64,000 nucleotides of DNA from Parasphingopyxis algicola (lineage in GTDB: Bacteria; Pseudomonadota; Alphaproteobacteria; Sphingomonadales; Sphingomonadaceae). The DNA lies in the NCBI RefSeq assembly GCF_013378075.1, contig NZ_CP051131.1, positions 2,678,501-2,742,500 on the forward strand, in the 5' to 3' direction. Shown in pieces: positions 34,922 to 46,473 of this stretch (the first letter of the stretch is position 1; each line of letters starts with the position of its first letter). The notes beneath the pieces were generated by a model. The model saw only the letters and a list, made by a program, of their open reading frames with translations, had not been told where the DNA came from and ran no database searches. The translations under genes were made by a program, and so were the position numbers.

Positions 34922-35830
34922 ATGGACAACAAGAAAAGCCCCTCTGCCTCACCTGAATTTAGCGTTCGCGAGTTTTTCCAGCGCTTCCCGGATGACGATG
35001 CCTGTCTCGCGCACATCATGGACGTTCGCTATGGCGGCACCCGCTTCGACTGCCCGTCATGCGGCACCGTTGGCGCGACCTTCCACAAGCTGGAAAAGCG
35101 CCCGGCCTATAGTTGCTCGGCTTGCGGGCATCATGTCTATCCGTGCGCCGGGACGGTCCTGCACCGCACCCGGACGCCGCTCGTTTCGTGGTTCTATGCG
35201 ATCTATCTGTTCTGCACGACGCGCCACGGCGTGTCGGGCAAAGAGCTGCAACGCCAGCTTGGCGTGACCTATAAGACGGCGTGGCGCATGGGGCAGCAAA
35301 TTCGCCAGCTTACCGAACAAGCCGATGTTGCCGCGCTTCTGTCCGGCCATGTCGAGCTTGATGAGGCCTATGTAGGCGGCAAGCGGTCGGGCGGTAAGCG
35401 CGGGCGCGGTGCGCCGGGCAAGACTATCGTCATGGGCCTTGTCGAGCGCGGTGGCTCCATGAAAGCCAAGGTCATCCCGAACGTGAAGAAAGACACGCTG
35501 CGCAAGGTGACGCTGGAAAATGTTGAGCCGGGATCGGTTGTCTCGACGGACGAGCTTTACAGCTACAACTTACTCACGAAAGACGGCTACCGTCACGGCG
35601 TCGTGAAGCACGGCAAGCGCGAATATGCCTACTACGATTATCAGACTGGCGAGAACCACCATGTCAATTCGGTTGAAGGCTTCTGGCGTCTGTTTAAGGC
35701 GTCGGTTCGCTCAACCCACGTCCATATCAGCGAGAAATATATGAGCCGCTATCTTAGCGAGTTCACTTTTCGGGCGAACCATCGCGACCGGGCGAACGGG
35801 ATGTTTGATCTTCTGGTTGGGGCACTTTGA
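34922..35830 (+). CDS. IS1595-family (ISXO2-like) transposase, 302 aa
   Basis: ATG 34922. N-terminal zinc ribbon: FDCPSCGTVG and YSCSACGHHVYPCAGT. DDE-type catalytic residues D147 (HVELDEAYVGGKRSGGKRG), D210 (STDELYSYN) and E252 (NSVEGFWRLFK); HH at 247-248 region as in the family. Length and motifs are complete, so it should be active. A hairpin GCCCGTATACTGCGGGC lies just upstream. Confidence 0.96.
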   Translation: MDNKKSPSASPEFSVREFFQRFPDDDACLAHIMDVRYGGTRFDCPSCGTVGATFHKLEKRPAYSCSACGHHVYPCAGTVLHRTRTPLVSWFYAIYLFCTTRHGVSGKELQRQLGVTYKTAWRMGQQIRQLTEQADVAALLSGHVELDEAYVGGKRSGGKRGRGAPGKTIVMGLVERGGSMKAKVIPNVKKDTLRKVTLENVEPGSVVSTDELYSYNLLTKDGYRHGVVKHGKREYAYYDYQTGENHHVNSVEGFWRLFKASVRSTHVHISEKYMSRYLSEFTFRANHRDRANGMFDLLVGAL

Positions 35831-35951
35831 TGACGCTCCCCAATCGGGAGTCGAACTCAGCAGAGGGAATTGGACCTACGCCATCGGCCTCTGCCTGATC
35901 GGTAAATTCATCTAATCGTCCGGTTTCCAGCGCTTCACGTAACGACAGCAT
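35763..35951 (-). CDS. small IS-associated protein, 62 aa
   Basis: MLSLREALETGRLDEFTDQAEADGVGPIPSAEFDSRLGSVIKVPQPEDQTSRSPG. Similar short proteins (LREAL..GRL.EF..Q.EA.GVGP....FD..L) accompany many alphaproteobacterial IS1595 transposases. Its 3' end overlaps the transposase end tail to tail, and its promoter side faces the passenger gene across the AGTCTGCA motifs. Role unknown; accessory or antitoxin-like possibilities are guesses. Confidence 0.7.
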   Translation of the reverse strand: MLSLREALETGRLDEFTDQAEADGVGPIPSAEFDSRLGSVIKVPQPEDQTSRSPGRDGSPEK

Positions 35952-35974
35952 AGCGCTATCCTTTCTTGCGATTC

Positions 35975-36050
35975 TTAGTCTGCATTGTTGCAGACTATAA
36001 TACCTTTTAAAAACAACAGACTATGCGTTTAGTCTGCATATAGTCGACAA
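35975..36050. promoter_or_regulatory. divergent control region with repeated AGTCTGCA motifs
   Basis: TAGTCTGCA-TTG-TTGCAGACTA is a palindrome; 20 bases further CAGACTATGCGTTTAGTCTG forms a second inverted pair and a further AGTCTGCATATAGTC follows. The region lies between the divergent starts at 35951 and 36059 and is AT-rich, consistent with overlapping promoters and a repressor. Confidence 0.55.
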
Positions 36051-36058
36051 AGGCTAAC

Positions 36059-37630
36059 ATGAGCAACGACCAGTTTTCCCTCGATCTACAGCCTCCAGAG
36101 CGCACACTACCACAACTTTGGACGGCAGACGATATTTACAATGCCTGTGACCAGTCCGTGATCGAGGGGTTTGGTGAAGACCACCGCGTCGAACGGAAGC
36201 GTGTTGAAGTTCACGCGCGCGATCTCGCGGTTTACGTTTCGATGTGGTCAAACACGCAGCCGCACGGCGGGGTTGTTTTTATCGGGGTAGCAAATTCAGG
36301 GGAAATTCGCGGGTGCGCGAATGCCGCCACCACCCATCTGAATGATCTAAGATCGGTGCGAACGTATTGCCCAGATGCAAAGGTCGAGTTCAAGGAAATC
36401 CCCGTTACTAACGACAAAGGGGCGGACGATTTCGTGTTGGCGGTACGGGTGCACTACCGGCACGACAAATTAGTCGAGTGCGCAAGCGGCGAAGCATATG
36501 TCCGCGAGGGTGAGTCTAAGAGACGCCTTTCGGAAGCAGAAAAACGAGAGATACGGCTCAACAAGGGTGAGCTAGATTTTGAATCTGATGGCGTTGCGCT
36601 GCGTTATCCCGACGACTTTAATGCTGATCTTTTAGCACTGTTTCATTCCGAATTTGTGCGGAAAAGAAGTCTCTCCCGACGCGACTACAGCATTGAAGAT
36701 GTGCTCTATTTGACGAAGATGGGCAAATCTGGCCCGAACGGCTTTGAGCCCAATATTGCGTGCGCGCTAATGTTCGCGAAAGACCCGCGACGGGTGCTAC
36801 CTGGGGCGTTCATTCGGGTGCGCCGATATGACGGCATAGAAGAGCAATTCGGCACGAGTATGAATGTGTTGGCAGACGAAACGTTCGACGGCGCGCTGCC
36901 CAATCAGATAGCTGACGCAGAAACTTTCATAGCCCAGCAAATTCGAAATTTCACGCGGCTAGGAGCTGATGGGCGCTTTGTGACAAGCCCGGAATATCCC
37001 CGCGAAGTTTGGCTTGAAGCACTCGTCAACGCAGCTGTGCATCGATCCTACAATCTCAAAAACATGAACATCTTTGTGAAAATGTTTGAGGACAAACTTG
37101 TCGTAGAAAGTCCGGGAGGGTTTATGCCACCGACGACGGCTGAATCCGTTTACGACGCGCACAATCCGCGGAACCCCAATCTCATGTGGGGCATGTATTA
37201 TCTTGATTTTGTGCAGTGCGCCTTTGAGGGAACTCGAAGGATGCGAAGGGGAATGCGTGAAGCTAACCTTCCCGACCCAATTTTTTCGTCCAAAGAAATC
37301 GGCATTTTCCAAGTGAGTGTGGTGCTGGAAAATGCGATAGAGCATCGGAAATCTTTTATCAGGGCCGAGGCCGCGCCCGGCATTGACCAGAAGATTTACG
37401 AGAATCTGTGCCAAGAGGAAAAAATGATCGTCAACGCATTAGCGGACGGCAAGGACTTGAATGTTAATGATGCCATGCTTCTAGTGGGTAAAGACTGGCG
37501 AGCCACAAGAGCGTTTTTCGATCATCTGATGGACATGGGAATTGTGGGACAGACGCCCGGGAAAGCGCGCAACCGATGGCGAAAATACTACCTCGTCCTC
37601 GGCACTAAATCACCTGCTTCAAGGGGATAA
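36059..37630 (+). CDS. AlbA_2 (Schlafen-like) plus ATP-binding protein, IS passenger, 523 aa
   Basis: ATG 36059. Residues about 30-160 form an AlbA_2/Schlafen-type domain (ESRVEFK-like EDHRVERKRVEVHARDLAVYVSMWSNTQPHGGVVFIGVANSGEIRGC). Middle and C-terminal parts include EVWLEALVNAAVHRSYNLKNMNIFVKMFEDKLVVESPGGFMP, the HATPase_c_4-type ATP site of RecG-like/DNA-binding ATPases, and a last winged-helix-like segment. The C-terminal residues GTKSPASRG are encoded in the right terminal repeat. Family members occur as regulators and in phage defence; here it is a transposon passenger, possibly conferring defence or addiction. Confidence 0.88.
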   Translation: MSNDQFSLDLQPPERTLPQLWTADDIYNACDQSVIEGFGEDHRVERKRVEVHARDLAVYVSMWSNTQPHGGVVFIGVANSGEIRGCANAATTHLNDLRSVRTYCPDAKVEFKEIPVTNDKGADDFVLAVRVHYRHDKLVECASGEAYVREGESKRRLSEAEKREIRLNKGELDFESDGVALRYPDDFNADLLALFHSEFVRKRSLSRRDYSIEDVLYLTKMGKSGPNGFEPNIACALMFAKDPRRVLPGAFIRVRRYDGIEEQFGTSMNVLADETFDGALPNQIADAETFIAQQIRNFTRLGADGRFVTSPEYPREVWLEALVNAAVHRSYNLKNMNIFVKMFEDKLVVESPGGFMPPTTAESVYDAHNPRNPNLMWGMYYLDFVQCAFEGTRRMRRGMREANLPDPIFSSKEIGIFQVSVVLENAIEHRKSFIRAEAAPGIDQKIYENLCQEEKMIVNALADGKDLNVNDAMLLVGKDWRATRAFFDHLMDMGIVGQTPGKARNRWRKYYLVLGTKSPASRG

Positions 37631-37635
37631 ACGGG
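37611..37635 (+). repeat. right terminal inverted repeat of the IS1595-family element
   Basis: Ends GCTTCAAGGGGATAAACGGG, followed directly by the ATAAAATA target duplication. Contains the stop codon of the passenger gene. Confidence 0.93.
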
Positions 37636-37643
37636 ATAAAATA

Positions 37644-38894
37644 TACCATGCGTATTTGATGCCTTTTGATAAAGGACAGATAAACAAATATATAAATCGT
37701 CAGTTTCCGATACTCGCCTTTTACGGCTTACCAAATCGCCGAAAAGCTAAGAGCTTGGTTGAAAGGGTTCCAGAATTAAGTGTTAGGCCAATGCTGCTTG
37801 AACTTTTGCCCGATTTGGTTCGAGAACGGAGAGAGGTATCTGAAATATTTGAGCTGTACAGATTTATGATTGAACAGTGGCTAATTAGAGAAAGTCACTG
37901 GATTCCAAAAGACATATTGTACATCTCTTCGAAGAAGCTTGCCGTACACATATTTGAAAAGCAATCGAACGGGCACGGTGATAGAGTCAGCGTTAATGAA
38001 TTGATGGCAGTTGCAACAACTAAAAATGTAGATGTTAAGTATTGGGATCACTTAACGTCACGATCTCTTCTAAATCGTGATGGGGACGGGGGCTTCAAGT
38101 TCGCGCATAGATCGATACTCGAGTATTTCTTTGTAGTCGCAGCGATCGAAGGAGAGGAGAAATGCTTTTCGCTGAAATGGACGGACTTAATGAAAGAGCT
38201 ATTTATAAGTTGGGGCTACGTATCAATTGACCAAGATAGCGTGGAAGTTGCAGAGAGTATTCTTAAACGAGATTTAAATAAAACAGGGCTGATACCCTTG
38301 TCTGCGCCGCCCAATCCGCCGGCTCGTATATCAGGAACGATTCTGGATAGAACGTTTAAGTCGAAGACAGCAAGAGGTATTCGACACAAGACAATTAGTC
38401 CGACATGGAGAGGCAACAGTCTATTTTTAAACGAACGTGGCAGCAATTGGAGAATTTGGGACGTAGAATACAATTTGGAATGGGTAATACCAAGAGAGGT
38501 TAATCAAGATGATGAGCTGAATGAATTTGCTGTGATGTCGCTGGTCGATCTTCAGAAACTGGAGAACAACGAACGAGATCCATATAGATTCCCGTCATAC
38601 GAGGAATTTATCTCTCTGATACAGGGCTTGGAAGCAATTGACCGTATGGATATTTTGAGCAGCAGGCATCCATATTATATTGGTGATAAACTAGGTGATA
38701 GAATGCACTTGGTGGTTTCGCTAGATGGGGCGCTTGCTAGTACAGCTGCAATGGCGGTCATAGACGAAAACAGAATTATCGATGGGCTGGGCGTCCGACC
38801 AACGCTGTACATGGCGAGCATTCATCATAATCCTGCGGTTTTTCAGTCCGCGAAAGCGATAGGGGCTCGCGTGCGACGACCGAAGGCCAAATAG
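37644..38894 (+). pseudogene. 3' part of the split NACHT/STAND-type NTPase gene
   Basis: Continues the frame from 34872. YHAYLMPFDKGQINKYINRQFP and later LYRFMIEQWLIRE, FAHRSILEYFFVVAAI are the winged-helix and 'FxHxSFxEYF'-type helical segments that follow NACHT cores. The last 250 residues (SPTWRGNSLFLNERGSNWRIWDVEYNLEWVIPREV ...) are a C-terminal domain of unknown type ending RRPKAK. Strikingly low GC with many A/T-ending codons, unlike acnA downstream. Without its N-terminus it has no start signal and is presumably silent. Confidence 0.85.
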
Positions 38895-39013
38895 CCTCGG
38901 AAGCGATTGGAGCTTAGGAGCTCTTCCCCCACGCGCCCCATCCCGCTAAACCCTTCCCGACTGATTCACCCGCTTTGCCGCCGGTCGCCGCGCCCCGCCG
39001 CGTTCCCCTTCCG

Positions 39014-39034
39014 GCGCAAAGTACCACTTTGCGA
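39014..39034. repeat. CAAAGT-N3-ACTTTG hairpin upstream of acnA
   Basis: CGCAAAGTACCACTTTGCG, a perfect 8-bp stem, 13 bases before the acnA start. Shares its core with the hairpin at 33024-33048. Could be a regulatory hairpin in the acnA leader. The rest of the 38895-39046 gap shows nothing else. Confidence 0.5.
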
Positions 39035-39046
39035 CGAAAGACTCTT

Positions 39047-41737
<2,691 letters not shown>

Positions 41738-41762
41738 CCGAACATGCGCTAGGCTTCCCGCC

Positions 41763-42422
41763 ATGCCGCGGTTGGGAGAAGTTTCGAAGGACGAGGCGGA
41801 CGATTATGTCCGCGCGCTCTACACCGCCCTGTTCGGCGATCGCGATCCGGTCGCCGAGCCGGGTACCGCGACAGGCACGCCGGGAAACTGGTGGACGGTG
41901 TTCGCGCTCGTGCCCGATGCCTTCAAGCACACGACCGAGGGCTTCGGCTTTTACCGTTCGGACCAGCGCAAGCTCGATCCCGTGCTGTGCGAGCTCGGCC
42001 AGACGCGGGCCGGCTATGCGGTCGGATCGCGCTTCGTCTATTCGCAGCATATGAAGGCCGCCCGCTTTGCCGGGCTGACCGACGAGCAGGCCGAGGCCAT
42101 CGCCCATTGGCCGGTTGCCGACTGTTTCGATGAGATCCAGCGCGCCGTGCTCGCCTATACCGATTGTCTCGTGCTCCAGCATGGCCGCGTGCCGGACGGC
42201 GTGTTCGACACGCTCAAAAAGCATCTCTCGGACGAGGAGATCCTCGAGCTGACCTATATTACCGCGACCTATATGATGCATGCGGTGATGAGCCGGGCGC
42301 TCCGGCTCGAATATGACGATGTCGACGATCCGGTCGCCGAGGTGCCCGCGCCCGAAGGCGCGACTGCCGATGTGATGGGCATGGTCGACCATCGGCACCG
42401 CGACAGAGGACAGGAGGAATAG
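41763..42422 (+). CDS. carboxymuconolactone decarboxylase/AhpD-like protein, 219 aa
   Basis: Start ATG 41763. All-helical fold with FALVPDAFKHTTEGFGFYRSDQRKLDPVLCELGQTRAGYAVGSRFVYSQHMKAARFAGLTDEQ, the CMD-domain pattern, though the usual CxxC of AhpD is not present in the expected form (S-x-H remains). Function unknown. Ends 4 bases before the VOC gene, so they form an operon. Confidence 0.85.
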   Translation: MPRLGEVSKDEADDYVRALYTALFGDRDPVAEPGTATGTPGNWWTVFALVPDAFKHTTEGFGFYRSDQRKLDPVLCELGQTRAGYAVGSRFVYSQHMKAARFAGLTDEQAEAIAHWPVADCFDEIQRAVLAYTDCLVLQHGRVPDGVFDTLKKHLSDEEILELTYITATYMMHAVMSRALRLEYDDVDDPVAEVPAPEGATADVMGMVDHRHRDRGQEE

Positions 42423-42426
42423 CGCC

Positions 42427-42951
42427 ATGGCCTATCATCATCTCGCGCTCGCGGCGAAGGACATGAAGGCGATCCACGATTTCTACGAGGGCGTGATGGG
42501 GTTCGAGCTCGTCAAGGTGGAGATCGCGCCGGTCATGGGCGGCGGCTGGGGCAAGCATTTCTTCTACCGCATGGACGCCGACGATAGCCGCTTCATCGCT
42601 TTCTGGGAGTTGCACGACGTCCCGGGACAGGCGGATCAGGTGCACGACCTCAACGCGGCGGCAAAGATGCCGCAGGGCACCAATCATTACAGCTTCGCCG
42701 TGGATACGCGCGCGGAGCTGGATGGCTGGCGCGAGCGCTGGAACGATGCCGGGCGCGACGTGCTCGAGATCGATCACAACTGGTGCCGCTCGGTCTATAC
42801 GCGCGATCCCAACGGCAACATGATCGAATTCTGCCTGACGACCGGCGAATTCACCGAAGCCGACCGCGAGCGTGCCCTGGCCGCGCTCGACGAGACGGAA
42901 ATGCAGGCGAGTCCGCCGCCCGGATCGATGAAGAACTGGCCGGCGGGATAA
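42427..42951 (+). CDS. VOC-superfamily (glyoxalase/dioxygenase fold) protein, 174 aa
   Basis: YHHLALAAKDMKAIHDFYEGVMGFELV supplies a first metal histidine and HFFYRMDADDSRFIAFWEL the first acid; NHYSFAVDTRAELDGW and YTRDPNGNMIEFCLTT give the second half. All four metal positions look present. Substrate unknown. Coupled to the CMD gene. Confidence 0.9.
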   Translation: MAYHHLALAAKDMKAIHDFYEGVMGFELVKVEIAPVMGGGWGKHFFYRMDADDSRFIAFWELHDVPGQADQVHDLNAAAKMPQGTNHYSFAVDTRAELDGWRERWNDAGRDVLEIDHNWCRSVYTRDPNGNMIEFCLTTGEFTEADRERALAALDETEMQASPPPGSMKNWPAG

Positions 42952-42958
42952 GTATTAG

Positions 42959-43186
42959 TTTGTCAGAATTTCTCTCGCGCGAAATCGCGGCACCGGATTC
43001 CATTTGTCAGACTCAACCTGTCGGTTGAGCGCCGCACCGGCCCGCACCCCCTCCCGACCTCCCATTCAGGGTATGCTCGTGGGAGGTCGGGAGGGGGTGC
43101 GGGCCGGTGCGGCGAACTTTCGCCAGAAAGTCTCTGACAATCAAAACCCGGTGCCGCAACGTTGCGCTAACAACGTTCTGACAGAT
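42959..43186. repeat. composite palindromic cassette, copy 8
   Basis: Left modules TTTCTCTCGCGCGAAAT and CAACC/GGTTG, core of the GCACCCCCTCCCGACC type compensated in both arms, loop TTCAGGGTATGCTCG, right modules AACTTTCG...AAAGT and AACGTTGCGCTAACAACGTT, ending CTGACAATC and CTGACAGAT. Confidence 0.9.
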
Positions 43187-43213
43187 AATAGCGTTGCGAA
43201 ACCGCTACCCGCC

Positions 43214-43855
43214 TTACGACGCCAGCTTCAGCGGTGTTCCGCTCGCCTCGGGCGCTTCCGCGCATTTCGCGCTGAGACCGTTGAACAGAGTGTTGATCGC
43301 GATCCGGAGGTTATCCATATTCGCGCTCTCATAGCGCGGGATCAGGGCCGGATCGCAGAAGGGCGCCAGCATCAGATTGACCGGCGACATCAGCCCGTCG
43401 ATCGTCATGCCCGGAAATTCGCCGTCCGAAATGGCCTCGGCGAGGATCGTCGCCATATAGTGATCGGCGAGATCGACATAGCTCATGATCACCTCATGAT
43501 GCTCTTCGCCGAGCGCCATGCAGGCCATGAAATAGTCGCGATCTTCTTCATAGCGTCGCCGCTTTTCCGCGGCGCGCCGCGCGAAGAACTGGTACAGCTT
43601 CTCGCGCGGCGGGAGATCGCTCTCGACCACCTCTTCCATCATATCGTTGAACGGGCGGAACCAGCGCTCGACAGAGGCCTCCATAAGGGCCTCCTTGCTG
43701 GGGAAGAAACGGTACACATTGGATTGCGACATGCCGCAGGCATTGGCGATATCGGTGACGCTCGGGACGACTGCCCCCCGTTCGCGGATCAGCTGTTCGG
43801 CAGCCTCGAGCAACTGCTCGGCAGCAGCATCGTGATCGGTTTGGGGACGGGCCAT
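43214..43855 (-). CDS. TetR-family transcriptional regulator, 213 aa
   Basis: Start ATG 43855 after AAGGAG. N-terminal HTH: AAEQLLEAAEQLIRERGAVVPSVTDIANACGMSQSNVYRFFPSKEALMEA, then an all-helical ligand domain. Upstream (43880-43940) is AT-rich with short palindromes (TGATAAACAATAACTAATATCAATTATCA region), a likely site for autoregulation and for control of the divergent DUF389 gene. Confidence 0.93.
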   Translation of the reverse strand: MARPQTDHDAAAEQLLEAAEQLIRERGAVVPSVTDIANACGMSQSNVYRFFPSKEALMEASVERWFRPFNDMMEEVVESDLPPREKLYQFFARRAAEKRRRYEEDRDYFMACMALGEEHHEVIMSYVDLADHYMATILAEAISDGEFPGMTIDGLMSPVNLMLAPFCDPALIPRYESANMDNLRIAINTLFNGLSAKCAEAPEASGTPLKLAS

Positions 43856-44005
43856 GATAATCTCCTTGATGCTACTGTATCGCATCCACATGACAGTTTT
43901 ATGATAAACAATAACTAATATCAATTATCACTATAGGCAAGGGAGAATTGTCGCACCGGAGCGTTGCGCCTATGGCAGCCCTTTCCACTTGGGGATGGCT
44001 GAAAA

Positions 44006-45532
44006 ATGGCGAATGGACAGGCTGATAGCGGGATAAATCGCAATCCGGTCAGCGGCTCGATCGCCCTGATCCGCCGCTGGTGGCGGATGGTCTGCCGCGA
44101 GGTCGATCAGGTCGCGGTGATCGAAAAGGTGCGCGGCGAATCGGGCTGGACGCCGCGTTATGTCTTCATGACCTGCATGTCGGCCGGGATCGCGATCCTC
44201 GGCATGCTGCTCTCCTCGCCGGCGGTCGTGATCGGCGCCATGCTGCTATCGCCGCTGATGGGCCCCATTCTCGGCATCGGGTTCGCGCTGGCGGTCGGCG
44301 ATTTCCGCTGGCTCAGGGATGCGGGACGCGCATTGGGGCTCGGCACGATCGTCGCGATCCTCTTCTGCGCCATCATCGTCGCCATGTCGCCGCTCCAGAC
44401 GATCACCTCGGAGATCGCGGCGCGCACCCGCCCCAACCTGTTCGATCTCGGCGTGGCGCTGTTTTCCGCGCTGGCCGGCGCCTATGCGATGATCCGCGGC
44501 CGCGACGGCACGATCGTCGGCGTCGCCATTGCGACCGCGCTGATGCCGCCGCTCGCCGCGATCGGTTTCGGCCTCGCCACCTTCAACTGGGCGGTGTTCG
44601 GCGGGGCGCTGTTCCTGTTCTTCACCAACCTGATGACGATCGCGCTGACCGCGGCGGTCATGGCGCGCATCTACGGCTTCAGCACCTATCTCTCGTCCAA
44701 GCAGAGTGTCGCCCAGTCGGTCGTCATCGTCACCGTATTCGTGGCGCTCGCGATTCCGCTCGGCTTTTCGCTGCGCCAGATCTCCTGGGAGGCCAATGCG
44801 ACCCGCCAGGCCCAGGCTCTCGTCGGCGACGAGTTCGGCGACGCGGCGCGCATCTCGCAACTCGATTTCGATTTCGATGCGGAGCCGATCACCGTCACGG
44901 CCTCGGTGCTGACGCCCGAGATCGTCGGCGGCGCCGAGGAGCGCGCGCAGCGGACGTTGCGGCGCGAACTGGGGCGGATGGTGAATGTCGACCTGCGCCA
45001 GTTCCAGGTGGACACCGAAAGCACGACCGACAGCGCGGAACTGGCCCTCGCCCGGATGCGGGAACAGGCGGCCGCGACGCGCGAGGAGATTGCCGACCTG
45101 ACCGACCGGCTGGCGCTGATCGCCGGCGTCAATGCGGACGAGGTGACGGTCGATCGCAATGCCCGGCGCGCGATCGTCCGGGTGCGGGCGCTGCCGGGCG
45201 CGGAACTCGAGACCTATTATGCGCTCGAAGGCCGGGCCAACGGCCGCGCGCAAGACTGGGACGTCCAGGTCGTTCCCCCGGCCAAGGACCTGCCCGCGAT
45301 CGGTTTTGCCGATGGTGAGCCCGATGCGGCCGGACAGCGCAATATGGTCATCGCGATCTGGGCGGCAGAGCGGCTGGCGGTGCCGGTCGGCGTTTCCGGA
45401 TCGGACGCCGCGGTCGCGGTGGTCATGGAGCGGATGCGCGACGCGGGGATCGATGTGCGGCGGCTGCCCGGCGATCAGCCCGGTTTCGTCGCGCTGAGCT
45501 GGTTGGCGCCGGACGGCGGCGAGGAGGAATAA
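44006..45532 (+). CDS. DUF389 (TIGR00341-type) membrane protein, 508 aa
   Basis: N-terminal 270 residues hold six to seven hydrophobic segments including SSPAVVIGAMLLSPLMGPILGIGFALAVGD and GTIVGVAIATALMPPLAAIGFGLAT, both signatures of DUF389. The C-terminal 230 residues are soluble with two BON-like or OsmY-like segments (ITVTASVLTPEIVGGAEERAQRTLRREL). Function unknown; proposed envelope or transport role. Confidence 0.9.
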   Translation: MANGQADSGINRNPVSGSIALIRRWWRMVCREVDQVAVIEKVRGESGWTPRYVFMTCMSAGIAILGMLLSSPAVVIGAMLLSPLMGPILGIGFALAVGDFRWLRDAGRALGLGTIVAILFCAIIVAMSPLQTITSEIAARTRPNLFDLGVALFSALAGAYAMIRGRDGTIVGVAIATALMPPLAAIGFGLATFNWAVFGGALFLFFTNLMTIALTAAVMARIYGFSTYLSSKQSVAQSVVIVTVFVALAIPLGFSLRQISWEANATRQAQALVGDEFGDAARISQLDFDFDAEPITVTASVLTPEIVGGAEERAQRTLRRELGRMVNVDLRQFQVDTESTTDSAELALARMREQAAATREEIADLTDRLALIAGVNADEVTVDRNARRAIVRVRALPGAELETYYALEGRANGRAQDWDVQVVPPAKDLPAIGFADGEPDAAGQRNMVIAIWAAERLAVPVGVSGSDAAVAVVMERMRDAGIDVRRLPGDQPGFVALSWLAPDGGEEE

Positions 45533-45575
45533 GCGCGAGTCGGTAAATCGATCGCTGTTCCTTTGGGATACGTTT

Positions 45576-45668
45576 CGTCACTGCGAGCGCAGCGAAGCAA
45601 TCCAGAGCCGCAAACACCGTCGCTAGCCGCTCTGGATTGCGTCGTCGTTTCACTCCTCGCAATGACGG
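45576..45668. repeat. dispersed inverted repeat, CGTCATTGCGAGG type
   Basis: CGTCACTGCGAGCGCAGCGAAGCAATCCAGAG is inverted as CTCTGGATTGCGTCG...CTCGCAATGACGG (arms only partly symmetric). A widespread proteobacterial intergenic repeat between the convergent genes 44006 and 45705. Confidence 0.85.
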
Positions 45669-45704
45669 GAATGTTGTCGATGGTCCGAAGAGGCCAGCTG
45701 AAAA

Positions 45705-46433
45705 CTAAGACACGGGAGCTGCAATGGCCGATGCCAGCCAGTCCGGCAGGTCGAGCCCGGCCAGATCCTCGACCCGGCGATGTTCGACGGAGAGGCCGAG
45801 ATCGGGATAGGCGATGCGCTGGCGCTTCTCGTCGGCGCGGTCGCGCGGCACGATAACGAGCCTCCGATTGACCTTGTTGCGATAGTGCATGCGGGCCGTG
45901 TTCTCCTGCCCGACATAGCAGCCTTTCTCGAAATCGACGCCGTTCAGCTCCTCGGCATTGCATTCGAGCCAGAGCGTCTTGTCGCTGCCGAGCTCGGCGA
46001 TGCCCTCGGTCACGCCGAGCGCCAGGCGATGGGCGCGCCAGCCCTCCGCCGGTTCGCTCGCCGGCGCGAGCCAGCGATGGCCGAGCGCGGCGAGGCGCGG
46101 GTCGGGCGGACGGGCGCTCGCATCGGGCGACCAGTGGACCGCGAGCGCATCGTCGCGGGCGATCTCGATCGGGCGGCGCAGGCGGTAGAGCGCCAGGCGC
46201 TTCGCCAGATCGTCCGCGGCTTCGGCTTCGCAATCGACGAGAATATCCGCGCCATCGGCCCAGAGGAGGAAATCGAACAGCGCCTTGCCCTGCGCGGTCA
46301 GCAGCGCCGTCCATTGCGGCGTGTCCGGCTGGACCCGGTCGACATTCTGGGTGACGAGGCCCTGCAGGAATTCGCGGACATTGTCGCCCGAGAGGCGGAT
46401 CAGCGCGCGGTCGGAAAGGGTGGTGGCGGCCAT
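45705..46433 (-). CDS. ygfZ: YgfZ/GcvT-like folate-binding protein for Fe-S cluster enzymes, 242 aa
   Basis: ATG 46433 (MAATTLSDRALIRLSGDNVREFLQGLVTQNV). The family signature KGCYVGQENTARMHYRNKVNRRLV is exact. YgfZ-type proteins bind tetrahydrofolate and help maintain Fe-S enzymes. A longer TTG start (46442) is less likely. Divergent from pyrC by 40 bases. Confidence 0.93.
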   Translation of the reverse strand: MAATTLSDRALIRLSGDNVREFLQGLVTQNVDRVQPDTPQWTALLTAQGKALFDFLLWADGADILVDCEAEAADDLAKRLALYRLRRPIEIARDDALAVHWSPDASARPPDPRLAALGHRWLAPASEPAEGWRAHRLALGVTEGIAELGSDKTLWLECNAEELNGVDFEKGCYVGQENTARMHYRNKVNRRLVIVPRDRADEKRQRIAYPDLGLSVEHRRVEDLAGLDLPDWLASAIAAPVS

Positions 46434-46473
46434 GGACTTCAATTAGGGATCGGGCCGTGCAAAGGGAAGCCGC

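Larger units (their letters stand above)
34873..37635 (+). mobile_element. IS1595-family element with a passenger gene, 2763 bp
   Basis: The ends are 25-bp inverted repeats beginning CCCGTTTATCCCCTTGA (23 of 25 bases agree) and the element is flanked by the 8-bp direct repeat ATAAAATA at 34865-34872 and 37636-37643, the target-site length known for IS1595. It carries an ISXO2-like transposase, a small minus-strand gene, and an AlbA_2/ATPase passenger whose stop codon lies inside the right terminal repeat. Removing the element and one copy of the direct repeat restores the reading frame of the NACHT gene exactly. Confidence 0.96.
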
